Assembly: GCA_015057025.1 (NCBI GenBank)
Contig: SVFD01000009.1
Coordinates: forward strand, 1 to 64,000
DNA: 64,000 bases
Direction of reading: 5' to 3'
Source: Lachnospiraceae bacterium
Lineage (GTDB): Bacteria; Bacillota; Clostridia; Lachnospirales; Lachnospiraceae
This document shows, piece by piece, positions 35,696 to 44,305 of this stretch. Each line of letters starts with the position of its first letter. Position 1 is the stretch's first letter. The notes beneath the pieces are model-generated. The model was not told the DNA's origin, made no database searches, and saw only the letters and a list, made by a program, of their open reading frames with translations. The translations under genes were made by a program, and so were the position numbers.

Positions 35696-36700
35696 TTAGA
35701 AATCAAAATCCTCTCGTAAAATTTTTCTTGCATATTCTGCCAGTTCTGAGTAGAGCAAATCTTCCGCCGCTACCGGAAGATGGCGATATACCGGAAACGA
35801 ACATTTTTTTGTTTTTTCCAGCACATCCTCGTAAGAGAGCTCTTTTAAAACATTTTCATAATGCTCGATCTTAGCTAACGCCATACCATCATTTCTCGTT
35901 ATGGTATAAACATGGGAACAGGAGCGTAATATTTGATACAATCCCTGTACATAATCTGTTAAATCCAAAATAATATAGTCGTACTCCCCTAAAGTTCCGA
36001 GTGTAGTCAAAAAATGCTCCCATTCATTCGGTAACACCTGAGAAATATCCATATAGGAAAATGCCGGTGGAATAAAATCCAATCCGTTTATTGTTTGCTT
36101 CATACTGATAAATTGTTGTGAAAAATCATGTGACAAATTTTTAAGATAATACAGCAAGTCTGCCATGTCAGCATTAAAATTCTTCTGCATCATTTGTGTG
36201 AATCCCGAGTAAGCCTCGAAATTAAGATATAAGACCCGGTATTTGGATGCCAACATCTGCCCCAAAACCAGAGAGAAGGAGGTTTGAAGACATCGTCCGA
36301 TAGGTGTATAAATCCCTATCAGTTTTGTCCTTATTTCACCACCTTGTGTAGTATTTCGACTTTCTGTTAAGTCTGTCAGCTTACACACTTGCCGTACGAA
36401 GTTGTCAGCACTTTGATAACGATAAACTTCATTCTCACCCGTATCTGTCTCTTCTTCGCATAAAATCAGCAATTGTTGTGTTTTTTCTTTTACTTCCGCC
36501 CGCTTTCTTTCATCCTCCAACCAGTCTTCTGACACAATGCAGACAGCAGGCGGTTGCTTTTGAATATACATTAAGAACTTGTCCCAATCCGTATAAAAGT
36601 ACACCGGACATGGTAAACTTCTTTGCTCTGCAAGATATTCCTGCAAACGCATGGCATATGCAGTATTACTGTCGCAAATGACAATCTGTTTTTTTCTCAT
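35696..36700 (-). CDS. tadZ: TadZ/CpaE-like localisation ATPase, Walker A degenerate
   Basis: 334 aa. The receiver-like N-terminal domain (about 1-110) lacks the phospho-acceptor pattern. A MinD/ParA-like domain follows (about 125-330). The deviant Walker A region reads YTPIGRCLQTSFSL, with Gln where the conserved Lys should be; YDYIILDLTDY is the Walker B region. TadZ proteins position the pilus machine at the cell envelope. The operon position between the peptidase and TadA supports the call. Confidence 0.75.
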   Translation of the reverse strand: MRKKQIVICDSNTAYAMRLQEYLAEQRSLPCPVYFYTDWDKFLMYIQKQPPAVCIVSEDWLEDERKRAEVKEKTQQLLILCEEETDTGENEVYRYQSADNFVRQVCKLTDLTESRNTTQGGEIRTKLIGIYTPIGRCLQTSFSLVLGQMLASKYRVLYLNFEAYSGFTQMMQKNFNADMADLLYYLKNLSHDFSQQFISMKQTINGLDFIPPAFSYMDISQVLPNEWEHFLTTLGTLGEYDYIILDLTDYVQGLYQILRSCSHVYTITRNDGMALAKIEHYENVLKELSYEDVLEKTKKCSFPVYRHLPVAAEDLLYSELAEYARKILREDFDF

Positions 36701-37218
36701 ATTTTTCCTCCCATTACAATAATTGCACTTAACAGAATGGGTAGAGAAAATTTGATTCCGATGTGTTTTACTTCTTTATCCTTTTTATCTACATAAGGCA
36801 AACCATAGAAATTTCCTGCTACCGCATATCTGAATACATTTCCAAAAAAAGATAGCATATAGTGCAAACGCTCTCTTAATTCTTTATAGAAAAGTACTTT
36901 TATCAAAGCGATTATTCCACCGATTAAAATAGCAATAATAATGCACTTGAGATTTTCTCCTATGGTAAAAAACATTCCTGTTACAGCCATCAGTTTAATG
37001 TCTCCTGCTCCCATGGCGCGAAATAGAAATAACGGGAAGAATACCAGAACCGGAAATAAAACTCCGACCAGAATATATAAATAATTTCTTTCTCCTTCGC
37101 ATAGAACGCGGTAAAAAATACCGGATATCAGACCGAACAGAATAAGTAGATTTGGTATGCGTGTTTCGGATATATCCTTCACCACTGCTACCAATAAAAG
37201 AATAAGCAGAATTACAAT
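36697..37218 (-). CDS. CpaA-type prepilin peptidase (A24), non-standard start
   Basis: About 173 aa. Catalytic Asp residues in VVKDISETRIPN and RAMGAGDIKLM (GxGD); five to six helices. Start problem: the only good ribosome site (AGGAGGG, 37231-37225) is followed in frame by ATT at 37218; the first ordinary start, TTG at 37194, has no ribosome site and would cut into helix 1. I place the start at 37218 (AUU) tentatively. First gene of the Tad operon; overlaps the TadZ-like gene by 4 nt. Confidence 0.75.
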   Translation of the reverse strand: MVILLILLLVAVVKDISETRIPNLLILFGLISGIFYRVLCEGERNYLYILVGVLFPVLVFFPLFLFRAMGAGDIKLMAVTGMFFTIGENLKCIIIAILIGGIIALIKVLFYKELRERLHYMLSFFGNVFRYAVAGNFYGLPYVDKKDKEVKHIGIKFSLPILLSAIIVMGGKI

Positions 37219-37320
37219 AAGAATCCCTCCTGATTTAAAATTAAAATTTGGAACATTTGCAGAGAAATCTGCCTGATTTAAATTTAAGACTAGTCGTCAG
37301 ATGCTCCTGTTGTGTTTTGC

Positions 37321-37349
37321 ATTATATGAGCATTTTTTTGAATTGTAAA
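37321..37349 (-). promoter_or_regulatory. Promoter of the Tad pilus operon
   Basis: Minus strand TTTACA (37349-37344), 17 nt, TATAAT (37326-37321). The ~95-nt leader contains a small GCAGA/TCTGC hairpin near 37260-37275 and no recognised riboswitch. Confidence 0.75.
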
Positions 37350-37377
37350 GTGGTTTTTTTCAGGTTTTTTATTTTTG

Positions 37378-37659
37378 TTAAAATCCAACAAAAAGATTCC
37401 AAAAAGCTATTCCATAAAGCATGAAAAGCCCCGGAAATCCAAGGAATCCGCATACCCAAAAAGTGACAATATTCATAGCAATACATACTGAAATTCCCTT
37501 TTGCAAGAATGCATTATTTAAAAAATATATTGCCACAAAGCAAAGACCGATACGCAAGAAAAAATTTATCGCAAAATCCGGTCTTTTTCGACCTGCTAAT
37601 AAAATTATTAATAAAAATACAATACTGATAAGGAGCAACGGAATATTTATATTTATCAT
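37378..37659 (-). CDS. bofA: BofA-family protein (pro-sigmaK processing inhibitor-like)
   Basis: 93 aa, three helices. The C-terminal motif ISVCIAMNIVTFWVCGFLGFPGLFMLYGI matches the BofA N-x-T...G-PG signature. BofA holds the SpoIVFB protease inactive in sporulating Bacilli. The divergent yaaL neighbour matches the recR-yaaL-bofA grouping seen in Bacillus, rearranged here. Confidence 0.75.
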   Translation of the reverse strand: MININIPLLLISIVFLLIILLAGRKRPDFAINFFLRIGLCFVAIYFLNNAFLQKGISVCIAMNIVTFWVCGFLGFPGLFMLYGIAFWNLFVGF

Positions 37660-37762
37660 TTTTAGTTCGCTTTTAATTCTTTATTTAATGTAATTTATGT
37701 ACAAACTGTAAAAAATATGACATGATGTATATTTTTTCGTAATAGGTTCATACTGACATTAA

Positions 37763-37795
37763 CCAATAAAAGACCGCCGGCTTTAGACCGGCGGC
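37763..37795 (-). terminator. Hairpin, probable minus-strand terminator
   Basis: CCGCCGG (37774-37780) / CCGGCGG (37788-37794); on the minus strand followed by TCTTTTATT. It lies ~340 nt beyond the fliS stop, antisense to the yaaL upstream region, so it may end flagellin-operon read-through. Confidence 0.5.
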
Positions 37796-37841
37796 AGATT
37801 GGTAAAAAATAACTTATTTTAAGTAAAACGGAGGTATCTTA

Positions 37842-38147
37842 ATGCAAATTGCATATTGTCAGTTAGATTATGAATGTACTCCCGGCGAAGCAGACAATGA
37901 TGAACTTTTACGAGAAGAAATCAAAAAGGCCATGATTGCACTGGAAAGCGCCTACTGCGGCTTTGACAATGCAACTGATCCTGATTTGATTGACTGCTAT
38001 ATTTATCAGGTAAACTCCGCGTTAAAACGTTACCGCTACCTTCTTTTACAAGCTGAGAAAATCCATAATATTCCTGACGAAGAGACAGAAACTCCTTCCT
38101 CTTCAAAAACACTTTTTATTCCGGAAATGCCTACAGCTTATACGTAG
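37842..38147 (+). CDS. YaaL-like DUF2508 protein
   Basis: 101 aa. The core KKAMIALESAYCGFDNATDPDLIDCYIYQVNSALKRYRYLLLQA is the DUF2508 pattern. Helical, soluble. GGAGG lies 9 nt before the ATG. Its last 10 nt overlap, tail to tail, the end of fliS on the other strand. Function unknown in the family. Confidence 0.82.
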   Translation: MQIAYCQLDYECTPGEADNDELLREEIKKAMIALESAYCGFDNATDPDLIDCYIYQVNSALKRYRYLLLQAEKIHNIPDEETETPSSSKTLFIPEMPTAYT

Positions 38148-38614
38148 AACCCTCTGGAAACCCCTTGGTCTGCCATACTCTCATTAACATCATTGCGGCC
38201 ATAGGTAAGTCCTGCAACTATCGTTTGGGCGTTGCTCATAACCGGCTCTGATACATCTTCTTTACTGATGGTTGCATATGCATCTTTTAAGGGGAGCATT
38301 ACTTTTAACACATTAGTAATATGTACTGTATCTTTATCCATTTCACACTTTAATAGTTCGCGATATACATAAAGATAAAGTTGTAAAAGATTCTGTGCAA
38401 TCTCGTGCTCTAAGTGTAAGGACTCCATCAATTCATTCACACAGCCTCTGGCCTTACCAAGGCTTTCCTTAAGGGCCCTTTTATCGCCCCTTTTTAGGCT
38501 TTCTTCCGCTTCTTCGGCGTAGTCTGAAAACATTTCATACAAAATAACCACTAATTCGGTTTTATTTGCCTGAGAGATGCGCAGGGTATATGCCTGTTTT
38601 GCTTCATTGGTCAT
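38138..38614 (-). CDS. fliS: Flagellin-specific chaperone FliS
   Basis: 158 aa, helical. TELVVILYEMFSDYAEEAEESL, KARGCVNELMESLHLE and IAQNLLQLYLYVYRELLKC correspond to FliS helices. Binds the flagellin C-terminus before export. About 25-30 residues longer than typical FliS. Starts 17 nt after flagellin in the same operon. Confidence 0.85.
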   Translation of the reverse strand: MTNEAKQAYTLRISQANKTELVVILYEMFSDYAEEAEESLKRGDKRALKESLGKARGCVNELMESLHLEHEIAQNLLQLYLYVYRELLKCEMDKDTVHITNVLKVMLPLKDAYATISKEDVSEPVMSNAQTIVAGLTYGRNDVNESMADQGVSRGFYV

Positions 38615-38630
38615 GCCGCTTCCCCCTTAA

Positions 38631-39737
38631 TTACTGTAATAACTGTAAAACCTGCTGGGGTCTTTCGTTTGCTTGCGCAAGCATGGAAGTACCTGCCTGG
38701 GAAAGTACCTGCTGATTGGTAAATTCCGTCATTTCACTTGCCATATCCACGTCCATAATACGCGAATATGCTCCTGTCATATTTTCGTGAGTAACATCAA
38801 GGCTTTCATTGGTAGACTCCAAACGATTCTGGTATGCACCCAATCTGGAACGTGCAGAAGATACATAAGTAATCGCTTCTGCAATTTTGCTAATTGCTTC
38901 TTTTGCATCTGCCTGGGTTCCGATGGTTGTATCTTCAATACCCATAAGTTCAAGACTCATGGTAGGAATACGCATTTCAAGGACCTGACCTTCTTCTGTA
39001 CCAATCTGCATACGCATTGCACCGATACCCGTCATATCAAGATTCACGTTAGTGGCACTTCCTGTAATCTTTAATTTTACCTCAAAATCATTTGCTGCTT
39101 TGATAGTAACCATATCACCATCTGCTTCCCACTGTGCATCTTGAGGAAAGGCATTATCTCCGGTCTTAAGAAGCTGCAAATCAGTAACCAAGGGATTACC
39201 ATCCGCATCCTGACCTAAGGTTACGGAAGATATTGTATAGTCTTTCATTTCCACTTCATCCGAATAATACTTTACAGCTACGTTTGTATCACTTGAATAA
39301 CCTCTTAAATCAAAACCGCCGTCAAGAAGAGGACGTCCGTTAAATTCGGTATCTTTGGCAATACGTGTAATTTCTTCTTTTAATTGCTTTACCTCTGCAT
39401 CCAATAATTCCCTGTCCGCATCTGATTTTGTACCATTAGCAGCATCGATTGCAAGTTCGCTCATACGCTGTAACATGGCATGAATCTCGTTCATGGCACC
39501 TTCCGCGGTTTCTACGATAGAAATTGCATCACTGGCATTATCACCTGCCATGGAAAGGCCTTTAATCTGAGAATTCATTCTCTTGGCAATTGCCACACCT
39601 GCCGGATTATCTTTTGCATGATTAATCTTTAAACCGGAAGATAATCTCTCCAAAGACTGTGATAATTTGTTATCTGTTCTGTGTAACGCATTCTGCGCCG
39701 TAATTGCTGAAATATTCTGTGAAACTCTTAAACTCAT
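38631..39737 (-). CDS. fliC: Flagellin
   Basis: 368 aa. N-terminal D0/D1 (about 1-140: NALHRTDNKLSQSLERLSSGL, NPAGVAIAKRMNSQI), a short variable middle (about 145-255), and C-terminal D1/D0 (about 270-368: SRLGAYQNRLE, MASEMTEFTNQQVLSQAG, ending QQVLQLLQ). AAGGTGA precedes the ATG and overlaps the stop of the large upstream gene. Filament subunit; operon with the 1045-aa gene and fliS behind a SigD-like promoter. Confidence 0.95.
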   Translation of the reverse strand: MSLRVSQNISAITAQNALHRTDNKLSQSLERLSSGLKINHAKDNPAGVAIAKRMNSQIKGLSMAGDNASDAISIVETAEGAMNEIHAMLQRMSELAIDAANGTKSDADRELLDAEVKQLKEEITRIAKDTEFNGRPLLDGGFDLRGYSSDTNVAVKYYSDEVEMKDYTISSVTLGQDADGNPLVTDLQLLKTGDNAFPQDAQWEADGDMVTIKAANDFEVKLKITGSATNVNLDMTGIGAMRMQIGTEEGQVLEMRIPTMSLELMGIEDTTIGTQADAKEAISKIAEAITYVSSARSRLGAYQNRLESTNESLDVTHENMTGAYSRIMDVDMASEMTEFTNQQVLSQAGTSMLAQANERPQQVLQLLQ

Positions 39738-39746
39738 ATAGTCACC

Positions 39747-42700
39747 TTACCTTTCTGTATCCTGCATACTAAGAATAAATAATTTTGCCGTTTCGTATAA
39801 GTCTCTGGTTGAACCACCGTCTTCGACACTCTTGTCATGTCTTCGATACAAAAAGGTTCCGTCCAGTTTCTCACTGTAAAGATATCTGATATCGCCTGCT
39901 TCTTTGCCTGCTTCGGCAAGTTTATCTTCAAATCTGCCATCTGCCTTAAGAGCCTCCGTGCCCTCTTCGCTGTCGCATGCGATGTAGCCCTGTACCTTCT
40001 CCTCCGTGAGTCTGAACTGTGCTACAATATTACCATATTTTTCTGTGGAAAGAGTTGCTATGACATTTCCGTCATTTTTTCCCTTATGTACAATTTTTAC
40101 GCGGATGCCCTGAAGCTTACCGTTAATATATGCGGGAATTTCATAATTCTCTTCTCTCATCAGATTTCCCGTAAAAGAAAGCTGTTTGTAAGCTGAAGTC
40201 ATGGACTTAATATCAATGCGTCCAATTTCGTCATTCAATATACTCTCTTCTATCAGACTTTCCGTCTGCTTAAGAAGCTTAGCATATGCTTCCGTTACGC
40301 TTTCCTGATCCGTAAAAGCATCCTGCAGGGCAAATACCGCTTCTTCCAAAGCACTGATTTCGCTTTCGGCTACCGGACTGTCACTACCTGTTGCCTGTAA
40401 CTGTGACGCGCCTTCTTTTAAACCTTCTCCGGTATTCTTACGGCTTTTACCACTTCTATATTCGTCCTCTGCGACATTTTGGAAAATACTCCATGCACCC
40501 TGTAACGTATCCGGTGCCTTCAAAAGCATTTGCATGGATTGTATGTTATCGGGTGTTACTTCCTGATTATAATGCATCAGTTCTTCCACCGCATCAGAAT
40601 TGTCACCGGTAAGAATTTCTCTTAACTCACCCAAATCCTCTGCCAAAACTTCCGCATTTACTTCATCACTACCGATTACCGCACTCTCAAATCCTTTTAG
40701 AATCTGGTCGCTGATATTGAATTCATAGCCGGCTGTTTTGGCCAGATTACCGAAGCTGTCATCAATGCTGTAATCCATTCCGGTACTTTTGCCGCTTCGC
40801 ATAGCAGATAAAAGATTTTTAAAAGTCATTTCTGCACCCTGACTTAAAACATTACCCACCAGCGCACCATCAGATTTCTCTATCTGATGTAAAAGTCGAT
40901 AGATTCCAATGTAGGATTCTCTCTCTTCCGGCGTGATCTCGTGATTCTTTTCCAGTTTAAAAAGGAATTTGCTGTATTTCTCCGCTGTCTGCTCGATAGT
41001 TGTTTCATAGGCATCCAGCTGATTCTCAAGAGTTGTTAAATCTGTTTCCAAAGGATTGATTCCGTCACGAATTAACTGCAATGTTGACGCAGGTGTCATT
41101 TTGTTCATAATTCGCTGTAATCCCGCATCCGCATCTCTTACGGATTCAATATTGGAAACCGTAACTTCCATACTGTTATAACCCAAAATTCTTACCGCTC
41201 TGCGATTGGTATCATTGATATCAAATTTTAAATCCTTTAAAATATCGTCTACATTATTAAAAGCCTTCTTAATGGAATCTCCTAAGTCTGCGCGAACTTC
41301 TGTGCTGAGCAATTCGTACTGCTCTCCGGCTTTTAGATAATCCTGACGCATAGCCTCGCCCATATCATGAACGGAGGATAACGTATGTACACCTTCTGTC
41401 TGTACAATTTTACCAACGGTTGCCGCCGGCATAAAAGCCAATGTAACAAGCTTATCGTTTGTCGCCTGCCAAAGAGTTGCTTTCTGCGCTGCTTCTGCAT
41501 CCTTAGGGAATAAGGTGTTTTGTCTTTGTGCTTCTACAGCCTTTAAATCTTCTACCAATTGTGAAAGCTCTGTAGTCTCAATATTGTAACCAAGCTTCAT
41601 AAGCCTGTAATTATTCTCTATCGTCATTGCAAGTCTGGTTTCTTCCAGTATACGCATTGCCTTAATCAAATCCGGATTTTCACTGCTTACAGCCACGTCG
41701 GCCTCTGTCAGATTACTCATACCGCTTACTGCTTCCACAGATGCACTTGATGCTTCTACCGAAAGACTAACACCATCTTTACCAACAGTTCCTTCAATGC
41801 GGATAGACTGCATTGCCACGCGTAACTCCTTAATATTTAAAGATTTACCGCCTTCCACAACGACTTTTACCGCTTCGAAGCTAAAAGACTGTACATCTTC
41901 ATATGCCTGCACCGCTTCGGTTAATTTACTTGATGTATTATTTAGGTATGCTTCCTTGGCTTCCCTGCCATCGGCTATGGCATTCGCAATACATTTTGCC
42001 ACATCCTCTTCTGCCATAGGCATTTGCAAACCTTTTAAATCGTTAAGAAATTTAATGTTGGTTTCATTAAATAAAATACCGCTTTTTACAAGCCACTGTG
42101 CTTTCTTTAGTGTTTCATCATTCACAGGAAGACCTGCACGCTCTATGGTCTGCGATAATCTTACTTCCATTGACTTCCAATCAAACTCAGATGACTGCTT
42201 TGTCATATATCCGCCAATGTCATCCGAATAATATCCGCCCATGTTTTCGGAAACCTCAGCTCCCGAAAATCTGACTCTGTATAAATGATCAATGGTAGGA
42301 TCAATGCCGTTTCGTAACAGATAATCACACATACCGTCTGTAATTTCCGGAATTTCGCCCGCCAGTTGCAAGGCTTCTGCAGCACTTTGTACATTCTTTG
42401 CCGTCATGGGAATATCTGCTTCATGAAAAGCCTTTTTTATTGCATTGGCAGCACTTTCGCTTCCGGTAATTTCCTGAAGAACTTCATCCGATAAATCATC
42501 ATTATAACCTTCAACAATCACACCGCTTTGTGCAAGTTTTGCTTTAATTTCATCCGTAACGGTAACCGTTGTTTCTATAGAGGTCTCCCCCGGTTTATAA
42601 CCTTCTTTTATCAATTGTTCATAATCTTCATCCGACATCGAATTTGACATCACTGTCATATAGTTGCGATTAGCGGTTACATCCATAGCACCTGCATTCT

Positions 42701-42884
42701 TCATAATATCCTGCAAATTCTGTCCCTGTCCTTCATACGCAGATACACCACCGTTGCTTCCGGTAATGGACATGGCAAAATCTGTGGCTTTAATCACGCG
42801 GGAAGCGTTGTTTTCCACAGGCCTTGCATAAGTTGTATTCACTTGCGTATCTTCCTGAGCGGAATTTGTATATAAATGAATCAT
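39747..42884 (-). CDS. 1045-aa flagellar-associated protein, FliK-like C-terminus suspected
   Basis: Start at ATG 42884 (MIHLYTNSAQEDTQ), preceded by GAGGTG; the reading from 42896 would need an unsupported TTG. A long, acidic, largely helical protein without membrane segments or signal peptide, rich in repeated helical pairs (for example LIKEGYKPGETS, LLRNGIDPTIDHL, LIRDGINPLETDL, each ending in a G-hydrophobic-P-turn). The last ~110 residues (KNDGNVIATLSTEKYGNIVA, QFRLTEEKVQGYI) have the layout of the FliK C-terminal domain. It looks like the DUF6240 group. Directly upstream of flagellin; hook-length or export function is inferred. Confidence 0.7.
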   Translation of the reverse strand: MIHLYTNSAQEDTQVNTTYARPVENNASRVIKATDFAMSITGSNGGVSAYEGQGQNLQDIMKNAGAMDVTANRNYMTVMSNSMSDEDYEQLIKEGYKPGETSIETTVTVTDEIKAKLAQSGVIVEGYNDDLSDEVLQEITGSESAANAIKKAFHEADIPMTAKNVQSAAEALQLAGEIPEITDGMCDYLLRNGIDPTIDHLYRVRFSGAEVSENMGGYYSDDIGGYMTKQSSEFDWKSMEVRLSQTIERAGLPVNDETLKKAQWLVKSGILFNETNIKFLNDLKGLQMPMAEEDVAKCIANAIADGREAKEAYLNNTSSKLTEAVQAYEDVQSFSFEAVKVVVEGGKSLNIKELRVAMQSIRIEGTVGKDGVSLSVEASSASVEAVSGMSNLTEADVAVSSENPDLIKAMRILEETRLAMTIENNYRLMKLGYNIETTELSQLVEDLKAVEAQRQNTLFPKDAEAAQKATLWQATNDKLVTLAFMPAATVGKIVQTEGVHTLSSVHDMGEAMRQDYLKAGEQYELLSTEVRADLGDSIKKAFNNVDDILKDLKFDINDTNRRAVRILGYNSMEVTVSNIESVRDADAGLQRIMNKMTPASTLQLIRDGINPLETDLTTLENQLDAYETTIEQTAEKYSKFLFKLEKNHEITPEERESYIGIYRLLHQIEKSDGALVGNVLSQGAEMTFKNLLSAMRSGKSTGMDYSIDDSFGNLAKTAGYEFNISDQILKGFESAVIGSDEVNAEVLAEDLGELREILTGDNSDAVEELMHYNQEVTPDNIQSMQMLLKAPDTLQGAWSIFQNVAEDEYRSGKSRKNTGEGLKEGASQLQATGSDSPVAESEISALEEAVFALQDAFTDQESVTEAYAKLLKQTESLIEESILNDEIGRIDIKSMTSAYKQLSFTGNLMREENYEIPAYINGKLQGIRVKIVHKGKNDGNVIATLSTEKYGNIVAQFRLTEEKVQGYIACDSEEGTEALKADGRFEDKLAEAGKEAGDIRYLYSEKLDGTFLYRRHDKSVEDGGSTRDLYETAKLFILSMQDTER

Positions 42885-42919
42885 GCCGCACCTCAAGTCT
42901 TAATTTAAAGTCACTATTT

Positions 42920-42947
42920 ATTTCGGATAAAAGGTACAAAAAATTAA
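42920..42947 (-). promoter_or_regulatory. SigD(sigma-28)-like promoter of the flagellin operon
   Basis: Minus strand TTAA (42947-42944), 16 nt, TCCGAAAT (42927-42920), compared with TAAA-N14-16-GCCGATAT: 6 of 8 in the -10. It lies ~40 nt before the 1045-aa gene. Confidence 0.5.
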
Positions 42948-43012
42948 CCCCTCCCGGTAATTGTATCCGACGCAGCACTCCTCTCTTGCCGTAAAAGAAA
43001 ATCTTTTTCCAA

Positions 43013-43054
43013 TAAAAAACCGCCTTAAAAAAAACTTTATTTTAAGGCAGTTCG
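43013..43054 (-). terminator. Terminator of the HAD phosphatase gene
   Basis: Stem ACTGCCTTAAAA / TTTTAAGGCGGT (one mismatch) on the minus strand, then U6, starting 16 nt after the stop. Confidence 0.85.
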
Positions 43055-43069
43055 TATGATTCTTCTGTT

Positions 43070-43675
43070 TTATCTTCCGATGATTTCATTTAATTTGGCG
43101 CTTACTTCCTTGTAATCGGTAAAATGAATTCCCGTGATGCCTACGCTTTCGGCACCTTCGATGTTGGCAATTCTGTCATCGATAAAAACGGTCTCCTCTG
43201 CTTTTAAATCAAACTTTTCAAGGAGGCGCTCATAGATTTCCTTGTCGGGTTTGGTCATCTTTTCATGAGAAGATACCAAAACATCATCTATGTAGGGCAG
43301 GAAAGTAAAGCACTGCTCTGCGGTATTTTTATAAAGGCTTCTGGGATAGTTGGTGAGAAGGTATGTGTGGTATCCTTTCTCCTGCAAGCCCTTTACCCAG
43401 TCTTTTGCATAGGGAAACGCTTCAATGGTAAGATGAATATTTTTCCAAAATGCCCATGCTTTATCCTCCAAGCCGGGGAGCTTGGCTACCATGCCGGCAA
43501 TGACATCTTCTTCCTCCATAATGCCTCTGTCCAACTCATTCCACATGGGTCCGTTTACCATGACTGAAGAAATCACTTCGATTTCTTCAGACGTGCATCC
43601 CACATCTGCCATAACCTGACGCCATTTAAAATCAACCAAAACCATTCCTACATCAAATACAATGTTTTTAATCAT
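43070..43675 (-). CDS. HAD-superfamily phosphatase (YihX-like)
   Basis: 201 aa. Motif I FDVGMVLVDF (nucleophile Asp8), motif II YLLTNYPRSLY, motif III Lys in TKPDKEIYE, motif IV VFIDDRIANIEGAESVG. A helical cap follows motif I. Resembles glucose-1-phosphatase-like HAD-IA enzymes; substrate not determinable. First gene of a unit that ends at the terminator 43013-43054. Confidence 0.85.
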   Translation of the reverse strand: MIKNIVFDVGMVLVDFKWRQVMADVGCTSEEIEVISSVMVNGPMWNELDRGIMEEEDVIAGMVAKLPGLEDKAWAFWKNIHLTIEAFPYAKDWVKGLQEKGYHTYLLTNYPRSLYKNTAEQCFTFLPYIDDVLVSSHEKMTKPDKEIYERLLEKFDLKAEETVFIDDRIANIEGAESVGITGIHFTDYKEVSAKLNEIIGR

Positions 43676-43686
43676 ACATTCACCTC

Positions 43687-44304
43687 TTACCTATATTCTT
43701 CGTCCACGGAAGGCCAAACTTCCCATTCCTCAACACCATTGGTAATATAAATGGCTTTACATTCCGTTTCACCCAATTCAATTACATAAGCATATGCTCC
43801 GTTTCCTGTGTAAGTGGGATTATGAAACTGACCGTCACTCCATATCGTAGCAACGCTCTCTTCCACACAATCAGGAACAACGGCATCTTCTGCAATTATA
43901 ATTTTGGTACCTATAATATCGGGTAATTCCTCTTCATACGGTCCTACATACAACCATTTCGTTGCAGATGCCATAGCCTCAGCAATTTGAACATCAAACT
44001 TTTTGCTAATGGAATTTCGAATAGACTGCATACCGAAAGAAAATAGCACAATGACAAGAATACTTCCTATCAAACCTATAACAGAAGTAATCATACCGGC
44101 CTTAGCAAGTTTTTTTCCCTCCAAAAATTTTCTATCAATATTTATAAATGCAAGGATACTGACGATAATACCGGGGATTCCAAAGTAAAATCCTCCCAGT
44201 CCTATTGCAAGGGAAATCGAACCGATTCCTAAAATCAGCGCTGCTATAGCCAATTTTGAAGTCTTTATTTTTTCATATTCTACTACATTTTGAGTCTGCT
44301 CCAT
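43687..44304 (-). CDS. DUF4190-type membrane protein
   Basis: 205 aa. KLAIAALILGIGSISLAIGLGGFYFGIPGIIVSILAF and GMITSVIGLIGSILVIVLF are the two glycine-rich hydrophobic halves of DUF4190 (about 15-95). The C-terminal ~110 residues are extracytoplasmic with a WSDGQFHNPTYTGNGAYAYV section. Same strand as and adjacent to the MATE gene. Function unknown. Confidence 0.75.
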   Translation of the reverse strand: MEQTQNVVEYEKIKTSKLAIAALILGIGSISLAIGLGGFYFGIPGIIVSILAFINIDRKFLEGKKLAKAGMITSVIGLIGSILVIVLFSFGMQSIRNSISKKFDVQIAEAMASATKWLYVGPYEEELPDIIGTKIIIAEDAVVPDCVEESVATIWSDGQFHNPTYTGNGAYAYVIELGETECKAIYITNGVEEWEVWPSVDEEYR

Positions 44305-44305
44305 C

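Noticed and set aside
37232..37320. Possible c-di-GMP riboswitch in the Tad operon leader
   Set aside because: The GEMM-type conserved sequences are absent; only a small hairpin is visible.
38673..39074. 133-aa plus-strand ORF opposite flagellin
   Set aside because: Antisense to a well-conserved flagellin gene; composition (His/Cys-rich) is typical of a shadow frame.
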